A stretch of 64,000 nucleotides of DNA from contig NZ_CP110496.1 in the NCBI RefSeq assembly GCF_028748785.1, forward strand, positions 310,001-374,000, read 5' to 3'. The translations under genes were made by a program, and so were the position numbers. How positions within the stretch are numbered: the stretch's first letter is position 1; the number at the start of each line of letters is the position of its first letter. Shown here piece after piece: positions 21,494 through 32,121 of this stretch. The notes under the pieces were generated by a model. It was not told where the DNA came from and searched no databases. It was given only the letters and a program-made list of their open reading frames with translations. The DNA comes from Candidatus Purcelliella pentastirinorum. Lineage in GTDB: Bacteria > Pseudomonadota > Gammaproteobacteria > Enterobacterales > Enterobacteriaceae.

Positions 21494-22456
21494 TTAATAA
21501 ATATTTTTAACTATTTCTAATAAATCAGTTTTAATAACACGTTTCATATTCTTTATAGTATCAATAATATCATAATGTATTATTTCATCATTCTTTATTG
21601 CAATACATTTACCACTATGCCCATTCAATAATAATCCAATAGAATAAACTCCCATACGAGAAGCTAAAATACGATCATAAGCAACAGGACTACCACCACG
21701 TTGAATATGTCCTAAAACAGTAGTTCTAGTCTCACATTTAATTTCATTACCAAGAAATACAGCTAATTTATTAATATTACAAACATGTTCCGTTATTAAA
21801 ACAATAGCATGTTTTCTACCATTGATTATACTTAATTTAATCCTATTAACTAATTCTTCAGGAAAATAATCTACTTCAGGTAAAATAACAAATTCACAAC
21901 CTCCAGCTACAGAAGCTGCTAAAGTTAAATCACCACAATAACGACCCATAACCTCTACTATAAATATGCGTTGATGAGAAATAGAAGTATCTCGCAATTT
22001 ATCTATAGCTTCAACTATTGTTTCTAAAGCCGTAAAATAACCTATAGTATAATCAGTACCTGCAACATCATTATCTATTGTTCCTGGCAAACATACACAA
22101 GGAAAACCCATTTTAGATATACTCATTGCTCCAGCATAAGAACCATCTCCTCCTATAACTATCAAAGCATTGATACCAACATCTTTCATATTATTTATAG
22201 CTTTTTCACGTATACTTTTATTAAAAAAACCAGAATATCTAGTAGAACCTAATATAGTTCCACCTTTACTTATAATATCAGATACATGATCTAAATTTAA
22301 ATTAATCATACGATTCTCATATAAACCTAAGAAACCATCATAAACCCCAAAAATATCACATTTAGCTTTAAAAGCTGCATAAACGATACTTCTTATTGCA
22401 GCATTCATTCCTGGAGAATCTCCACCACTAGTTAATATAGCAATTTTATTTATCAT
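21494..22456 (-). CDS. pfkA: ATP-dependent 6-phosphofructokinase
   Basis: PfkA commits sugar to glycolysis by phosphorylating fructose 6-phosphate. At 320 residues it has the E. coli PfkA length. [10 protein letters not shown] at 11-20, GGDGSYAG and catalytic Asp128 in GTIDND are intact. GAGG lies about 6 nt before ATG 22456. With gapA in the same window it shows that an active glycolytic route is kept. Confidence 0.97.
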   Translation of the reverse strand: MINKIAILTSGGDSPGMNAAIRSIVYAAFKAKCDIFGVYDGFLGLYENRMINLNLDHVSDIISKGGTILGSTRYSGFFNKSIREKAINNMKDVGINALIVIGGDGSYAGAMSISKMGFPCVCLPGTIDNDVAGTDYTIGYFTALETIVEAIDKLRDTSISHQRIFIVEVMGRYCGDLTLAASVAGGCEFVILPEVDYFPEELVNRIKLSIINGRKHAIVLITEHVCNINKLAVFLGNEIKCETRTTVLGHIQRGGSPVAYDRILASRMGVYSIGLLLNGHSGKCIAIKNDEIIHYDIIDTIKNMKRVIKTDLLEIVKNIY

Positions 22457-22588
22457 TAAAACCTCATAAAAATAAAATAATTAAATTTTTAATATTTTAT
22501 TATCAAAAATAACTTAATTAATCATATTTAAAATATATGACAATTATATTTAATAAAATATTAATTTAATAATAAAAAAAAATTAAAA

Positions 22589-24436
22589 TTAAATCAAACA
22601 TACATTAAAAAAACAAAAAGAATAAATAATATTCTTTTTTTCTAAAAAATAATAAATATTATTAATATAATTACTAAGAAATTGAACACTAAAAGAATTA
22701 TTTATTCTATTTGTAAAAATATTATTAACAAAAACATTTAAATGTTCAATAATAAAAGACAAAACATTTTCACTATTATTAAACCAATATAAATTTACAT
22801 ACTTTAAATGTGCTAATTTTATAGCTTTATCTACAGCACTATCAAAATCTCCTAATTCATCAATCAGTCCATTAACCTTCGCTTCTTTACCTAACCAAAT
22901 ACGCCCGTTAGCAATTTTATTAATTTGACAAAAAGTTTTATTTCTAGATAATGCAACCAATTTAATAAAATTATTGTATTTATGTAATATATTTAACTGA
23001 ATAATTTGTTTTACTTTAACAGGTAAAGAACGAAAAATAGAAACATCAGACAATACAGATGTAGAAACACCATCACTATTAATGCCAATAGAATGCAATG
23101 ATCTATCTAAAGTATTTAAAACACCAAAAACACCAATAGATCCAGTAATAGTACTTTTATCACCAATAATATAATTAGATGTAGTTGTAATCCAATACCC
23201 TCCAGAAGCAGCCATACCTCCCATTGATATAATTAATGGTTTTCCTGTGGACTTCAATGTCAATAATTCATTATATATTTTCTCAGAAGCGGAAACACTA
23301 CCACCAGGACTATTAATTCTTAATATTATTGCTTTTATACTATTTGTTAATCTAGCATAACGTATTTGATTAATAATTAAATCACAATTAGATACACCTA
23401 GGGTGGACTTAACATCAGAAATTATTCCATTAATAATAATAACAGCTACATTATAAGAAATATTAGACTTATTAGTCTTAGGATAATAATCATAAATATC
23501 AATAAAATTATAAGTTTTGGTTTCTTTGTTAATCCCAAAAATTTTTTCAAAAGATTTTTCAACTAATGTCCTAGATTTAATAACATCTATTAATCCCAAA
23601 TATTTAGCATATTTTGCATAATCACCATTTACTATTTTTAATTTAAATAACATATCATTTATATTAGGAAATACCTTATGTACATTAATATGCCTATTTC
23701 TAGATATAGTTAACAAATAATTTCTCCATAAACTATTCATTAAATTATTATATATCTTCTTAGAAGAAATACTCATATTATTATACATAAATGGTTCAAC
23801 TGCTGATTTATAAATACCAGCACGAAAAACATGAGTATTAATCTTTAATTTATTTAAAAAATCTTTATAATATAAATTATAACTAGAAAAACCATGTAAA
23901 TTCACGATACCTTCTGGAGATAAATATATTTTATTCGAAAAACTAGCTAAAAAATATTGTGTTTGAGTATAATTATCTCCTAAAGCATATATATATTTAC
24001 CTGATGATCTAAATTCCATTAAAACTTTTCCTAAATAATGTAAAGAAGATAAATCAGCACCCAAAAAATCTTTTAAATCAAGAACAATACCCTTAATAGA
24101 ACAATCTACTTTAGCTAAACGAATACTATTAACAATATTAAACAAAGAATTTTCTTTTAAAATAACATCATTATTTTTCAAAAATATATGAAAAAATTTA
24201 TTAAATTTATTACTATTTATAGGTTTGTCAATTAAATTACCAACTAAATTTATTCTTAACGCTTTAAACTTACCAGTATTAGACATATTTAAAAAATTAG
24301 TATAGAAAAAAAACATAAATACTAATAAAACAATAGAAATAAATAAAAAATTAAAAATACAAATACGAATAAAAGATAAAAATTTTAATAACCTTTTAAC
24401 AAAATATACAATATTTTGTATAAAAAAAACAAACAT
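22589..24436 (-). CDS. sppA: Signal peptide peptidase A (protease IV)
   Basis: SppA is an inner-membrane serine protease that degrades cleaved signal peptides. Full length (615; E. coli 618). It has one N-terminal membrane anchor (about residues 23-45) and two tandem protease-fold halves. The catalytic dyad is Lys210 (GIYKSAVEPF) and Ser411 (GGMAASGGYW). Keeping a two-domain, 1.8-kb protease in a reduced genome fits the presence of LepB and exported proteins. ATG 24436 starts 180 bp from the divergent metG. Confidence 0.94.
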   Translation of the reverse strand: MFVFFIQNIVYFVKRLLKFLSFIRICIFNFLFISIVLLVFMFFFYTNFLNMSNTGKFKALRINLVGNLIDKPINSNKFNKFFHIFLKNNDVILKENSLFNIVNSIRLAKVDCSIKGIVLDLKDFLGADLSSLHYLGKVLMEFRSSGKYIYALGDNYTQTQYFLASFSNKIYLSPEGIVNLHGFSSYNLYYKDFLNKLKINTHVFRAGIYKSAVEPFMYNNMSISSKKIYNNLMNSLWRNYLLTISRNRHINVHKVFPNINDMLFKLKIVNGDYAKYAKYLGLIDVIKSRTLVEKSFEKIFGINKETKTYNFIDIYDYYPKTNKSNISYNVAVIIINGIISDVKSTLGVSNCDLIINQIRYARLTNSIKAIILRINSPGGSVSASEKIYNELLTLKSTGKPLIISMGGMAASGGYWITTTSNYIIGDKSTITGSIGVFGVLNTLDRSLHSIGINSDGVSTSVLSDVSIFRSLPVKVKQIIQLNILHKYNNFIKLVALSRNKTFCQINKIANGRIWLGKEAKVNGLIDELGDFDSAVDKAIKLAHLKYVNLYWFNNSENVLSFIIEHLNVFVNNIFTNRINNSFSVQFLSNYINNIYYFLEKKNIIYSFCFFNVCLI

Positions 24437-24615
24437 ATCATCTCCAAAATGCTATTTTTATTTTATAATTTTAATTAAATAAAATTTAATTCTAAAACTA
24501 TTATCTGATAATTTAATTTCAATTTTAACATAAATACATTAATATAATAAAAACAATTAAAACATTAAAAATCAAATATTATAAATTAAATAAAAAAATT
24601 TATATTATATCAATA

Positions 24616-26247
24616 ATGAAAAAAATTATAGTAACTTGTGCTTTACCTTATGCAAATGGATCATTACATTTAGGACACATATTAGAACACATACAAGCTG
24701 ATATATGGGTAAGATATCAAAGAATGATAGATAATCAAGTATGGTTTATATGTGCAGATGATGCTCATGGAACACCTATTATGCTAAAAGCTAAAAACAT
24801 ACAATTACCACCAGAAACATTAATAAAAAAAATACATAAAGAACATAAAACAGATTTTAAAAATTTTAATATAATCCATGATAATTATCATTCAACACAC
24901 AGTTCAGAAAATAAAAAAACATTAGAAAAAATATATAATATATTAAAAAAAAAAAAATATATTAAAAAAAAAAGGACTTCACAATTTTTTGATATAAAAG
25001 AAAAAATGTTTTTACCTGATAGATTTGTAATAGGTACTTGCCCTAAATGCAAAACAAAAAATCAATATAGTGACAATTGTGAAATATGTGGATCAACTTA
25101 CTCATGCAAAGAAATAATAAATCCAAAATCAACCATATCAAATAGTATACCAATACTAAAAAATTCAACACATTATTTCTTTAATTTACCGATTTTTTCA
25201 AAAATGTTAAAAAATTGGATAACTTCAGGTACACTAAACAAAAATGTATCAAATAAAATTTTAGAATGGTTCAAAATTGGACTTAAAAAATGGAATATCT
25301 CAAGAGATGCACCTTATTTTGGATTTAAAATACCAAAAACAAATAAATATTTTTATGTATGGTTAGATGCAACAATTGGATACATTAGTACATTCAAAAA
25401 TCTATGTAAAAAAAATAAAAATATAAATTTTAATGAATTCTGGAACAAGAATACAAAAACAAAACTATATCATTTCATAGGAAAAGATATCGTTTATTTT
25501 CACAGTCTATTTTGGATAGCAATACTAGAAGGATGTAAATTAAGAAAACCAAATAAAATATTTATACATGGACATTTAACTATAAATAAAATAAAAATGT
25601 CTAAATCAAAAAAAACACATATAAAAGCAAAAACATGGTTAAAAAACTTTAATTCTGATAGTCTAAGATACTATCTTGCAAGTAAATTATCACATAAATT
25701 AGAAGATATTGATTTAAATTTAATAGATTTTAAAAAAAAAATAAATAATGATATTGTTAACAAATTAATAAATTTAGCCTACAGAAACCTAAAATTTATT
25801 CATAAACTATATAATAATAAATTATCTAAAACACTAGATAATAATAATTTATATGCAACTTTCGTAAAAAAATCCAAACATATTCTAAAATATTTTAATA
25901 ATTGTAATTTCTCAAAAATAACAAAAAAAATAATGAAACTCACAAAAAAAGCTAATTACTACATAGACCAACAAAAACCATGGAAATTAGTAAAAACCTC
26001 AAAAAACAAAAATAAAGTACATGAAATATGTACAACAGGAATAAATCTATTTAAAATACTAATGACATTATTAAAACCAATATTACCTAAATTATCAAAT
26101 AAGATAGAAAAACTTCTCAATACAAATTTAACATTTAAAAATATTAATAAACCACTACTTAACCACAAAATTAAAAACCCCAAAAAATTATTTAATAGAA
26201 TTAAAAATAATCAAATAAACAATTTATTAAAAAACAACAAAATTTAA
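24616..26247 (+). CDS. metG: Methionyl-tRNA synthetase, without C-terminal tRNA-binding domain
   Basis: MetRS charges initiator and elongator tRNA-Met. It shows HLGH (18-21), a zinc knuckle with Cys142, Cys145, Cys155 and Cys158, and KMSKS at 327-331. At 543 residues it stops after the anticodon-binding helical domain, whereas E. coli MetG (677) has an added C-terminal EMAP-like dimerisation domain. The short form is still catalytically sufficient in E. coli truncation studies. A 13-A run (24945-24957) and a 10-A run (24964-24973) occur close together in the reading frame. It converges with pheT, 12 bp apart. Confidence 0.96.
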   Translation: MKKIIVTCALPYANGSLHLGHILEHIQADIWVRYQRMIDNQVWFICADDAHGTPIMLKAKNIQLPPETLIKKIHKEHKTDFKNFNIIHDNYHSTHSSENKKTLEKIYNILKKKKYIKKKRTSQFFDIKEKMFLPDRFVIGTCPKCKTKNQYSDNCEICGSTYSCKEIINPKSTISNSIPILKNSTHYFFNLPIFSKMLKNWITSGTLNKNVSNKILEWFKIGLKKWNISRDAPYFGFKIPKTNKYFYVWLDATIGYISTFKNLCKKNKNINFNEFWNKNTKTKLYHFIGKDIVYFHSLFWIAILEGCKLRKPNKIFIHGHLTINKIKMSKSKKTHIKAKTWLKNFNSDSLRYYLASKLSHKLEDIDLNLIDFKKKINNDIVNKLINLAYRNLKFIHKLYNNKLSKTLDNNNLYATFVKKSKHILKYFNNCNFSKITKKIMKLTKKANYYIDQQKPWKLVKTSKNKNKVHEICTTGINLFKILMTLLKPILPKLSNKIEKLLNTNLTFKNINKPLLNHKIKNPKKLFNRIKNNQINNLLKNNKI

Positions 26248-26259
26248 TAAAAATAAAAA

Positions 26260-28653
26260 TCAAGATCTCAATTTAATGTTAAACATATTTTGTAAATCAA
26301 ACAAACATTTATTAATAATTTCAGATATCTCATAATCCTCTAAAGTTTTAATAAAACTTTGCAAAAAAATAGCAATACTAACACTCTTATATCCTTTAGG
26401 TATAGAATTTCCATAATAAACATCAAATAAATATATATTTACTAACAATTCACCAATAACTTTTTTGCAAATATTTATAATATCCATTATATATATATTA
26501 TCATCAACTAATAAAGAAATATCTCTTCTATTAACAGGAAAAACAGATATTTCATTAAAATTAAAAGCAGAAGCGGGTAACATTTTATCCCAAATTAGCT
26601 CAAATAAAATAACAGGTTTATCAAAAACTAAATATTTTGCAATTAAAGGATGTATGACTCCAATACAACCAATATATATATTTTTACAATAAATAGATGC
26701 ACTTTGACCGGGATGTAAAAAAGAATACTCCTGGGCTTTAAAATTAATTAAATTAAAATTATAAAATAAACTTAAAATAGATTCGATTATACCTTTTAAA
26801 TCATAAAAATCAACACTTACAGATAACATATCCCAATACTCATTATACTTAGTTCCACTCAACAAACCACTTAATAATAATCTTTCCTTAACTATAGAAT
26901 TAGTTGTTAACTTAGGTGAAAAACAAACACCAAACTCAAATATAGAAATATCACTTTGTTGACGATTAATATTATGCTGTAATACAGTTAATAAACCAGC
27001 GAATAAAGATAAACGCATCACAGATTTTTCCAATGAGAATGGATTTAAAATTGATAAACCATTAATCTTTGGATATAATAAAGTTTGTAAATTATTATCG
27101 ACAAAACTATAAGTTATTACTTCATGATACCCCTTATCAACTAAAAGAGTTTTAATACGATCAACAGACAAATTAGAACTAAATACTTTTGATGGTATAT
27201 CACTACCTACAATAGGAATATCAGGAATCTTATCATAACCATAAAAACGAATTATTTCTTCAATTAAATCCTCTTCAGTTAAAAGATCTAAACGCCAATA
27301 TGGAGGAAAAACATTTAAAATAATATCGTTAATGTCTAATGTACAACCAATAAATTTTAAAGTCTTTATTATAAAACTATGATTTATTTTATGACCTATA
27401 AATAAATTAATTTTTTTATAACTTAACTTTATACAATGTCTTTTAGGTAAAAATTTTAAATTTGAAACATCAATAACAGATCCAGCTCGACCACCACATA
27501 TATTTAAAATAAAATAAGTAACTCTATCTATAACTTTAAGATAAAAAGAAAAATCTGTATTATTAGAATTAAAACGAATAAAGTTTGTTTTAATTTTATG
27601 ATTAATAATAAAATTATTAATAATATTAGAAGAAAAAAAAGCACATTCTAAAAATAAATTCTTTGTTTTTTTATCTAAAACACAATATTTACTATTTGTC
27701 AAACCAGCAATTTCTATAATCTTATTATTATCTTCAACTATTAAAATATTAGTATCATTCAATATAAAATTAGAATTATTAATTAAAATTATTTTTTCAC
27801 CTAATTTATTTAATCTAATATTTATTCCCCCATCAATAAAATCTAAATCAAACACATTCACAAATAAACCAAATTCTAAAGAAACATAATTAATAATATC
27901 CACTATAGAATTGACTAAAACAATATTACTACGACGTAATCTTTCACTCATCCATATAGGAATAATATTATTAATATTAATATCTTTTATTATTCTACCT
28001 AAATAAATTGGAGATAAAAAACTATCTTCAATAGTAATAGGTAAATGATCATTATTATTAATATTTATTTTAGTAGAAATATCAAATTTTTTAATATTTC
28101 TAAAACTCAAAACAGATAATTCCCTAGCCAAACCTAATATACTTTGACAATCAGAACGATTATAATTTATAGAAATATCTATAATCTTATCTTTAAAATC
28201 AAAATAATTTAATATATCTTTGCCTGCCTCAACATAATTTGGTAAAACAACTATATTAAAATTATTATATTCAATACCTAATATATGATATGAACACATA
28301 ATACCATCAGAAATAATATTTTTAAATACTCTTTTTTTAATATATAAACTGTTAGGTAAAACTGATTTTACTGTAGCAATAGCAACTTTCATTCCAATAA
28401 CAAAACTAAATTTTTTACTAATAATATTTAAAAAAATATCATTACCTACAAATACTTTAACAAGATATAAACTATCTTTATTGGACAAACAACAAATATG
28501 AAAAATTTCTCCAACTATAATATTACTAAACATATAATAGATTGATGTAATACTATTTACTTCAATACCTAACATAGTAAATTGTTTGTGTAATAATTTA
28601 TTATCTTCAGATATATCAATAAACTCATTTAACCAATTTCCACTAAATATCAT
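26260..28653 (-). CDS. pheT: Phenylalanyl-tRNA synthetase beta subunit
   Basis: This is the large subunit of the alpha2-beta2 PheRS. Length 797 matches E. coli (795), so the N-terminal EMAP-like domain, B3/B4 editing domain, B5 domain and C-terminal anticodon-binding (FDX-ACB) domain should all be present. Recognisable segments include IIRFYGYDKIP, YSFVD and FPVNRRDISLLVD. Divergence is considerable in the N-terminal half. Last gene of thrS-infC-rpmI-rplT-pheS-pheT; ihfA, which follows in E. coli, is missing. Confidence 0.95.
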   Translation of the reverse strand: MIFSGNWLNEFIDISEDNKLLHKQFTMLGIEVNSITSIYYMFSNIIVGEIFHICCLSNKDSLYLVKVFVGNDIFLNIISKKFSFVIGMKVAIATVKSVLPNSLYIKKRVFKNIISDGIMCSYHILGIEYNNFNIVVLPNYVEAGKDILNYFDFKDKIIDISINYNRSDCQSILGLARELSVLSFRNIKKFDISTKININNNDHLPITIEDSFLSPIYLGRIIKDININNIIPIWMSERLRRSNIVLVNSIVDIINYVSLEFGLFVNVFDLDFIDGGINIRLNKLGEKIILINNSNFILNDTNILIVEDNNKIIEIAGLTNSKYCVLDKKTKNLFLECAFFSSNIINNFIINHKIKTNFIRFNSNNTDFSFYLKVIDRVTYFILNICGGRAGSVIDVSNLKFLPKRHCIKLSYKKINLFIGHKINHSFIIKTLKFIGCTLDINDIILNVFPPYWRLDLLTEEDLIEEIIRFYGYDKIPDIPIVGSDIPSKVFSSNLSVDRIKTLLVDKGYHEVITYSFVDNNLQTLLYPKINGLSILNPFSLEKSVMRLSLFAGLLTVLQHNINRQQSDISIFEFGVCFSPKLTTNSIVKERLLLSGLLSGTKYNEYWDMLSVSVDFYDLKGIIESILSLFYNFNLINFKAQEYSFLHPGQSASIYCKNIYIGCIGVIHPLIAKYLVFDKPVILFELIWDKMLPASAFNFNEISVFPVNRRDISLLVDDNIYIMDIINICKKVIGELLVNIYLFDVYYGNSIPKGYKSVSIAIFLQSFIKTLEDYEISEIINKCLFDLQNMFNIKLRS

Positions 28654-28676
28654 TAATCAAACCTATAAATCTTAAA

Positions 28677-29666
28677 TTATTTAAACTGTTTTAAAAATCT
28701 TATATCGTTTTCAAAAAAAACACGTAAATCTTTAGTATTGTAATACAACATAGCTAATCTTTCTATACCCACACCAAAAGCAAATCCAGAGTAAATATCC
28801 GAATCTATATTAACATTATTCAATACATTAGTATGTATCATCCCACAACCTAATATTTCCAACCATTTATCATTATTTATTTTAATATCTACTTCAACAG
28901 ATGGTTCTGTAAAAGGAAAATAAGAAGGGCGAAAACGAATACAATATTTTTTATTGCCAAATAAAGTATGTAAAAAATTATTAATTATCCATTTTAAATT
29001 AGAAATACTAATATTTTTATCAACCATAACACCTTCAATTTGATGAAACATAGGTGTATGTAATCTATCACAATCATTTCTATATACACGACCAAAACTA
29101 ATAAAACGAATTGGAGGAGAAGATTTTTTCATAAATCTTATTTGTACAGATGAAGTTTGAGTACGTAATAAATATTTATTATTAAACCAAAAAGTATCTT
29201 TTTTACTCCTAGAAGGATGACAATAGGGTATATTTAAAGCATCAAAATTATGATAATAATCTTCAATTTCAGGACCAAAAACAAAAGAAAAACCCAAAGA
29301 AGAAAAAAAATTTTTTGATAAATTAATAAGTATATTTACAGGATGTAAAGAACCATTTTTTATTTGTCTTCCAGGTAAAGATATATCAATTTTCTTTTTC
29401 AAAAATAAATTATTTTTACAAAATAAATTATCCAACTTATATTTACGACGACTAATAATTTTCAATAAATTATTTTTTACTCTATTTAAAATATAACCTA
29501 ATTTTACTCTATCCTGCTTATCTAATTTAATCATTTCTTTAAACTGAGAATTTAAAAAACTATTTTTACCTAAATACTTAACACGTAAATCATCTAATTC
29601 TACATAATTTTTAATACTATTTATTTCATTACGAGCTGTTAACAAAAATTTTGATAAATTAAGCAT
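28677..29666 (-). CDS. pheS: Phenylalanyl-tRNA synthetase alpha subunit
   Basis: This is the catalytic class II subunit of PheRS. Length 329 (E. coli 327). It has an N-terminal coiled-coil arm and class II motif 2 around RFISFGRVYRND and HQIEGVMVD. Motif 3 is in GFAFGVGIERLAML. It starts 50 bp after rplT and ends 23 bp before pheT. No leader peptide or attenuator like E. coli pheM is visible in the short upstream gap. Confidence 0.97.
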   Translation of the reverse strand: MLNLSKFLLTARNEINSIKNYVELDDLRVKYLGKNSFLNSQFKEMIKLDKQDRVKLGYILNRVKNNLLKIISRRKYKLDNLFCKNNLFLKKKIDISLPGRQIKNGSLHPVNILINLSKNFFSSLGFSFVFGPEIEDYYHNFDALNIPYCHPSRSKKDTFWFNNKYLLRTQTSSVQIRFMKKSSPPIRFISFGRVYRNDCDRLHTPMFHQIEGVMVDKNISISNLKWIINNFLHTLFGNKKYCIRFRPSYFPFTEPSVEVDIKINNDKWLEILGCGMIHTNVLNNVNIDSDIYSGFAFGVGIERLAMLYYNTKDLRVFFENDIRFLKQFK

Positions 29667-29716
29667 GATTATACTTTTAAAATTTTAATAGTATACTTTA
29701 AAAAAACATAAAAAAA

Positions 29717-30061
29717 TTAAATTAATTTCTTTATTAAAAGAACAAAACTTTTACTATCATTAATAGCCATATCTGCTAATATTTTTCTATTTAAAGAAAT
29801 AGAAGCTTTTTTCATAAGACATACAAAATTACTATAATTTATTCCATAATTTCTAACAAAAGCATTTATTCTAACAATCCATAAACGCCTAAATTGTCTT
29901 TTACGTTGTTTACGATCACGATAAGAATACTGTCCTGCTTTTATAACAGCTTGTACAGCAACTCTATATACCCTAGAACGAGAACCATAATAGCCCTTAG
30001 CACTACTTAAAATTTTTTTATGACGTGCATGAGACACAACACCCCTTTTAATTCTAACCAT
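29717..30061 (-). CDS. rplT: 50S ribosomal protein L20
   Basis: Start ATG at 30061 gives MVRIKRGV..., matching E. coli L20 MARVKRGV, and has AAGGA about 7 nt upstream; an in-frame extension to 30109 has no counterpart. 114 residues (E. coli 118). Segments such as [22 protein letters not shown] and [21 protein letters not shown] show the basic N-terminal extension and rRNA-binding core. L20 is needed early in 50S assembly and represses this operon in E. coli. Confidence 0.97.
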   Translation of the reverse strand: MVRIKRGVVSHARHKKILSSAKGYYGSRSRVYRVAVQAVIKAGQYSYRDRKQRKRQFRRLWIVRINAFVRNYGINYSNFVCLMKKASISLNRKILADMAINDSKSFVLLIKKLI

Positions 30062-30090
30062 AATATAATCCTTAAAAAAAAAATAATAAA

Positions 30091-30288
30091 TTAAACATAT
30101 GGTAAACAAGGTAATATATGAACTAAATCACATCTTAAAACAATAGCTTTACGCCTTAAATGTCTTTTACGTTTACTATTTTTTTTTAATAATAAATGAC
30201 GTAAATTAGATCTTTTATGTTTTACTAGGCCAGAAGAATTTTTCTTAAATCTCTTATAAACAGATCGTATTGTTTTAATTTTAGACAT
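30091..30288 (-). CDS. rpmI: 50S ribosomal protein L35
   Basis: The 65-residue product, the same size as E. coli L35, starts [16 protein letters not shown] and ends with CLPYV, like the E. coli CLPYA. It is highly basic. GAGAG precedes ATG 30288. It lies between infC and rplT as in all enterobacteria. Confidence 0.97.
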   Translation of the reverse strand: MSKIKTIRSVYKRFKKNSSGLVKHKRSNLRHLLLKKNSKRKRHLRRKAIVLRCDLVHILPCLPYV

Positions 30289-30331
30289 AAGTTTCTCTCA
30301 ATATTATAATAAAAAAATAATAATTTTCTTA

Positions 30332-30868
30332 TCACTTCTTTTTAGGAATTAATAACATAATCATTTGTCTACCTTCTATTTTTGAAGGAAAAGACTCAAC
30401 ATTAGCATGATCCATCAAATCTAATTTAATACGATTTAACATATCCACACCTAATTGTTGATGGGATATTTCTCTACCTCTAAAACGCAAAGTAACCTTA
30501 ACTCTAAACCCGTCTAATAGAAAACGAAGTAAATTACGTAATTTAACATTATAATCACCCTTATCTGTTGCAGGTCTAAATTTTACCTCTTTTGTTTGTA
30601 CAATTTTTTGTTTTCTTTTATTATTTTTTATTGATTTACCTCTTTCATAAATTAATTTACCATAATCTATAATACGACATACATGAGGATTTGTATTAGC
30701 ATTAATCTCTACCAGATCAACACCAGCTTTTTCTGCCATAAATAAAGCATCATTTAAAGTAACAATACCTATTTTTTCACCATTTATACCTATTAAACGA
30801 ACTGTATCAACATTAATTTCTCTATTTATTTTATTAGATATTATAGAATACATTTTTTTTAAAATCAT
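30332..30868 (-). CDS. infC: Translation initiation factor IF-3
   Basis: IF-3 prevents premature subunit joining and checks start codon choice. 178 residues (E. coli 180), with INREI at 14-18, [16 protein letters not shown]-like and [12 protein letters not shown] segments, and a KIEGRQM end. It stops with TGA. The first codon in the frame that fits is ATG 30868, directly followed by ATT. In E. coli infC starts with the rare AUU, through which IF-3 controls its own synthesis. It lies 6 bp after thrS, so translation may be coupled. Confidence 0.96.
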   Translation of the reverse strand: MILKKMYSIISNKINREINVDTVRLIGINGEKIGIVTLNDALFMAEKAGVDLVEINANTNPHVCRIIDYGKLIYERGKSIKNNKRKQKIVQTKEVKFRPATDKGDYNVKLRNLLRFLLDGFRVKVTLRFRGREISHQQLGVDMLNRIKLDLMDHANVESFPSKIEGRQMIMLLIPKKK

Positions 30869-30874
30869 AACGTC

Positions 30875-32098
30875 TTAATTTTCCATTTTATTAATACTAT
30901 AATTATCAATTTCTTTCTTTAATCTATTAATAAATACATAAAGAAAAATATTGTTAATCTTTTTACCTAAACAAGTACGTATAGATACACTATTATTTTT
31001 AACTTCATTATCTCCACAAATTAACAAATAAGGAATTCTTTTCAAAATGTATTCACGTATTTTAAAACCAACTTTTTCATTTCTAGTATCCAATTTAACA
31101 CGAATACCTTCAATTTCTAACAAATCTTTTACTTTAGTAGCATAAAATTTTTGACTATCAGTTATATATAATACAACAACTTGAATTGGAGATAACCAAG
31201 TTGGTAAATAACCATAAGTTTCTTCCATTAATATACCTATAAATCTTTCTATAGAACCAAGTACTGCTCTATGTATGATAACAGGGGAAGTACGCTCATT
31301 ATCTTTATTAATATAAAACACATTTAACTTATTTGATAATATAAAATCTAATTGAATCGTACCACATTGCCAAGAACGATTTAAACAATCATTTAAAATA
31401 AATTCAATTTTAGGACCATAAAATGCACCCTCACCATATTGATAACTAAAATTTATATTATTACTTTCTAATACGGATAATAAATCTTTTTCAGCTAAAT
31501 CCCACAAACTATCTTCCCCTAATCTTTTATCAGGTCTAGTAGATAGTTTTACTAAAATATTTTTAAAACCAAAAATATTATAAATATCATAAATCATTTT
31601 AATACAATTATTTACTTCAAAACGAACTTGATCAACACTACAAAATATATGAGCATCATCTTGAGTAAAACATCTTAATCGCATCAAACCATACAAAGAA
31701 CCTGAAAATTCTTTACGATGACAACTACCAAATTCAGAAATTCTTACAGGTAAATCACGATAAGATTTAATTCCACATTTAAAAATTTGAATATGACAAG
31801 GACAATTCATAGGTTTTATACAATATTCAGTGTTTTCAAAATGTGTAGTAAAAATTAATTCTTTAAAATTATCCAAATGACCAGTCATATCCCAAATTTT
31901 TTTACTTAAAATCATTGGTGTTTTTACTTCTTGATAATTATATTCTTTTAATTTTAAACGTATTAAATTTTCTAATTCCTTAAATACTATCCATCCATTA
32001 CTATGCCAAAAAACAATACCTGGAGAAATATCTTCAACATGATAAAAATCAAGATATTTATTGATTTTACGATGATCTCTTTCTTTAAGTAAATTCAT
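30875..32098 (-). CDS. thrS: Threonyl-tRNA synthetase, core only (no TGS or editing domain)
   Basis: The 407-residue protein aligns with the E. coli ThrRS catalytic and anticodon-binding domains from about E. coli residue 240 onward (ERDHRKINKYLD matches EKRDHRKIGKQLD). Zinc ligands Cys99, His150 and the later His in VIIHRAVLGS are kept, as are SYRDLPVRISEFGSCHR and the anticodon domain (NEKVGFKIREY). The first ~240 residues of E. coli ThrRS (TGS-like N1 and Ser-editing N2) are absent. Only 23 bp separate it from ssb upstream, and an in-frame TGA sits there, so no hidden N-terminus exists. First gene of the infC-rpmI-rplT-pheST group. Confidence 0.95.
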   Translation of the reverse strand: MNLLKERDHRKINKYLDFYHVEDISPGIVFWHSNGWIVFKELENLIRLKLKEYNYQEVKTPMILSKKIWDMTGHLDNFKELIFTTHFENTEYCIKPMNCPCHIQIFKCGIKSYRDLPVRISEFGSCHRKEFSGSLYGLMRLRCFTQDDAHIFCSVDQVRFEVNNCIKMIYDIYNIFGFKNILVKLSTRPDKRLGEDSLWDLAEKDLLSVLESNNINFSYQYGEGAFYGPKIEFILNDCLNRSWQCGTIQLDFILSNKLNVFYINKDNERTSPVIIHRAVLGSIERFIGILMEETYGYLPTWLSPIQVVVLYITDSQKFYATKVKDLLEIEGIRVKLDTRNEKVGFKIREYILKRIPYLLICGDNEVKNNSVSIRTCLGKKINNIFLYVFINRLKKEIDNYSINKMEN

Positions 32099-32121
32099 AA
32101 TAATATATAAAATATATTCAA

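Noticed and set aside
30062..30109. N-terminal extension of L20
   Set aside because: The hydrophobic extension is not part of L20; ATG 30061 with AAGGA upstream is the true start.
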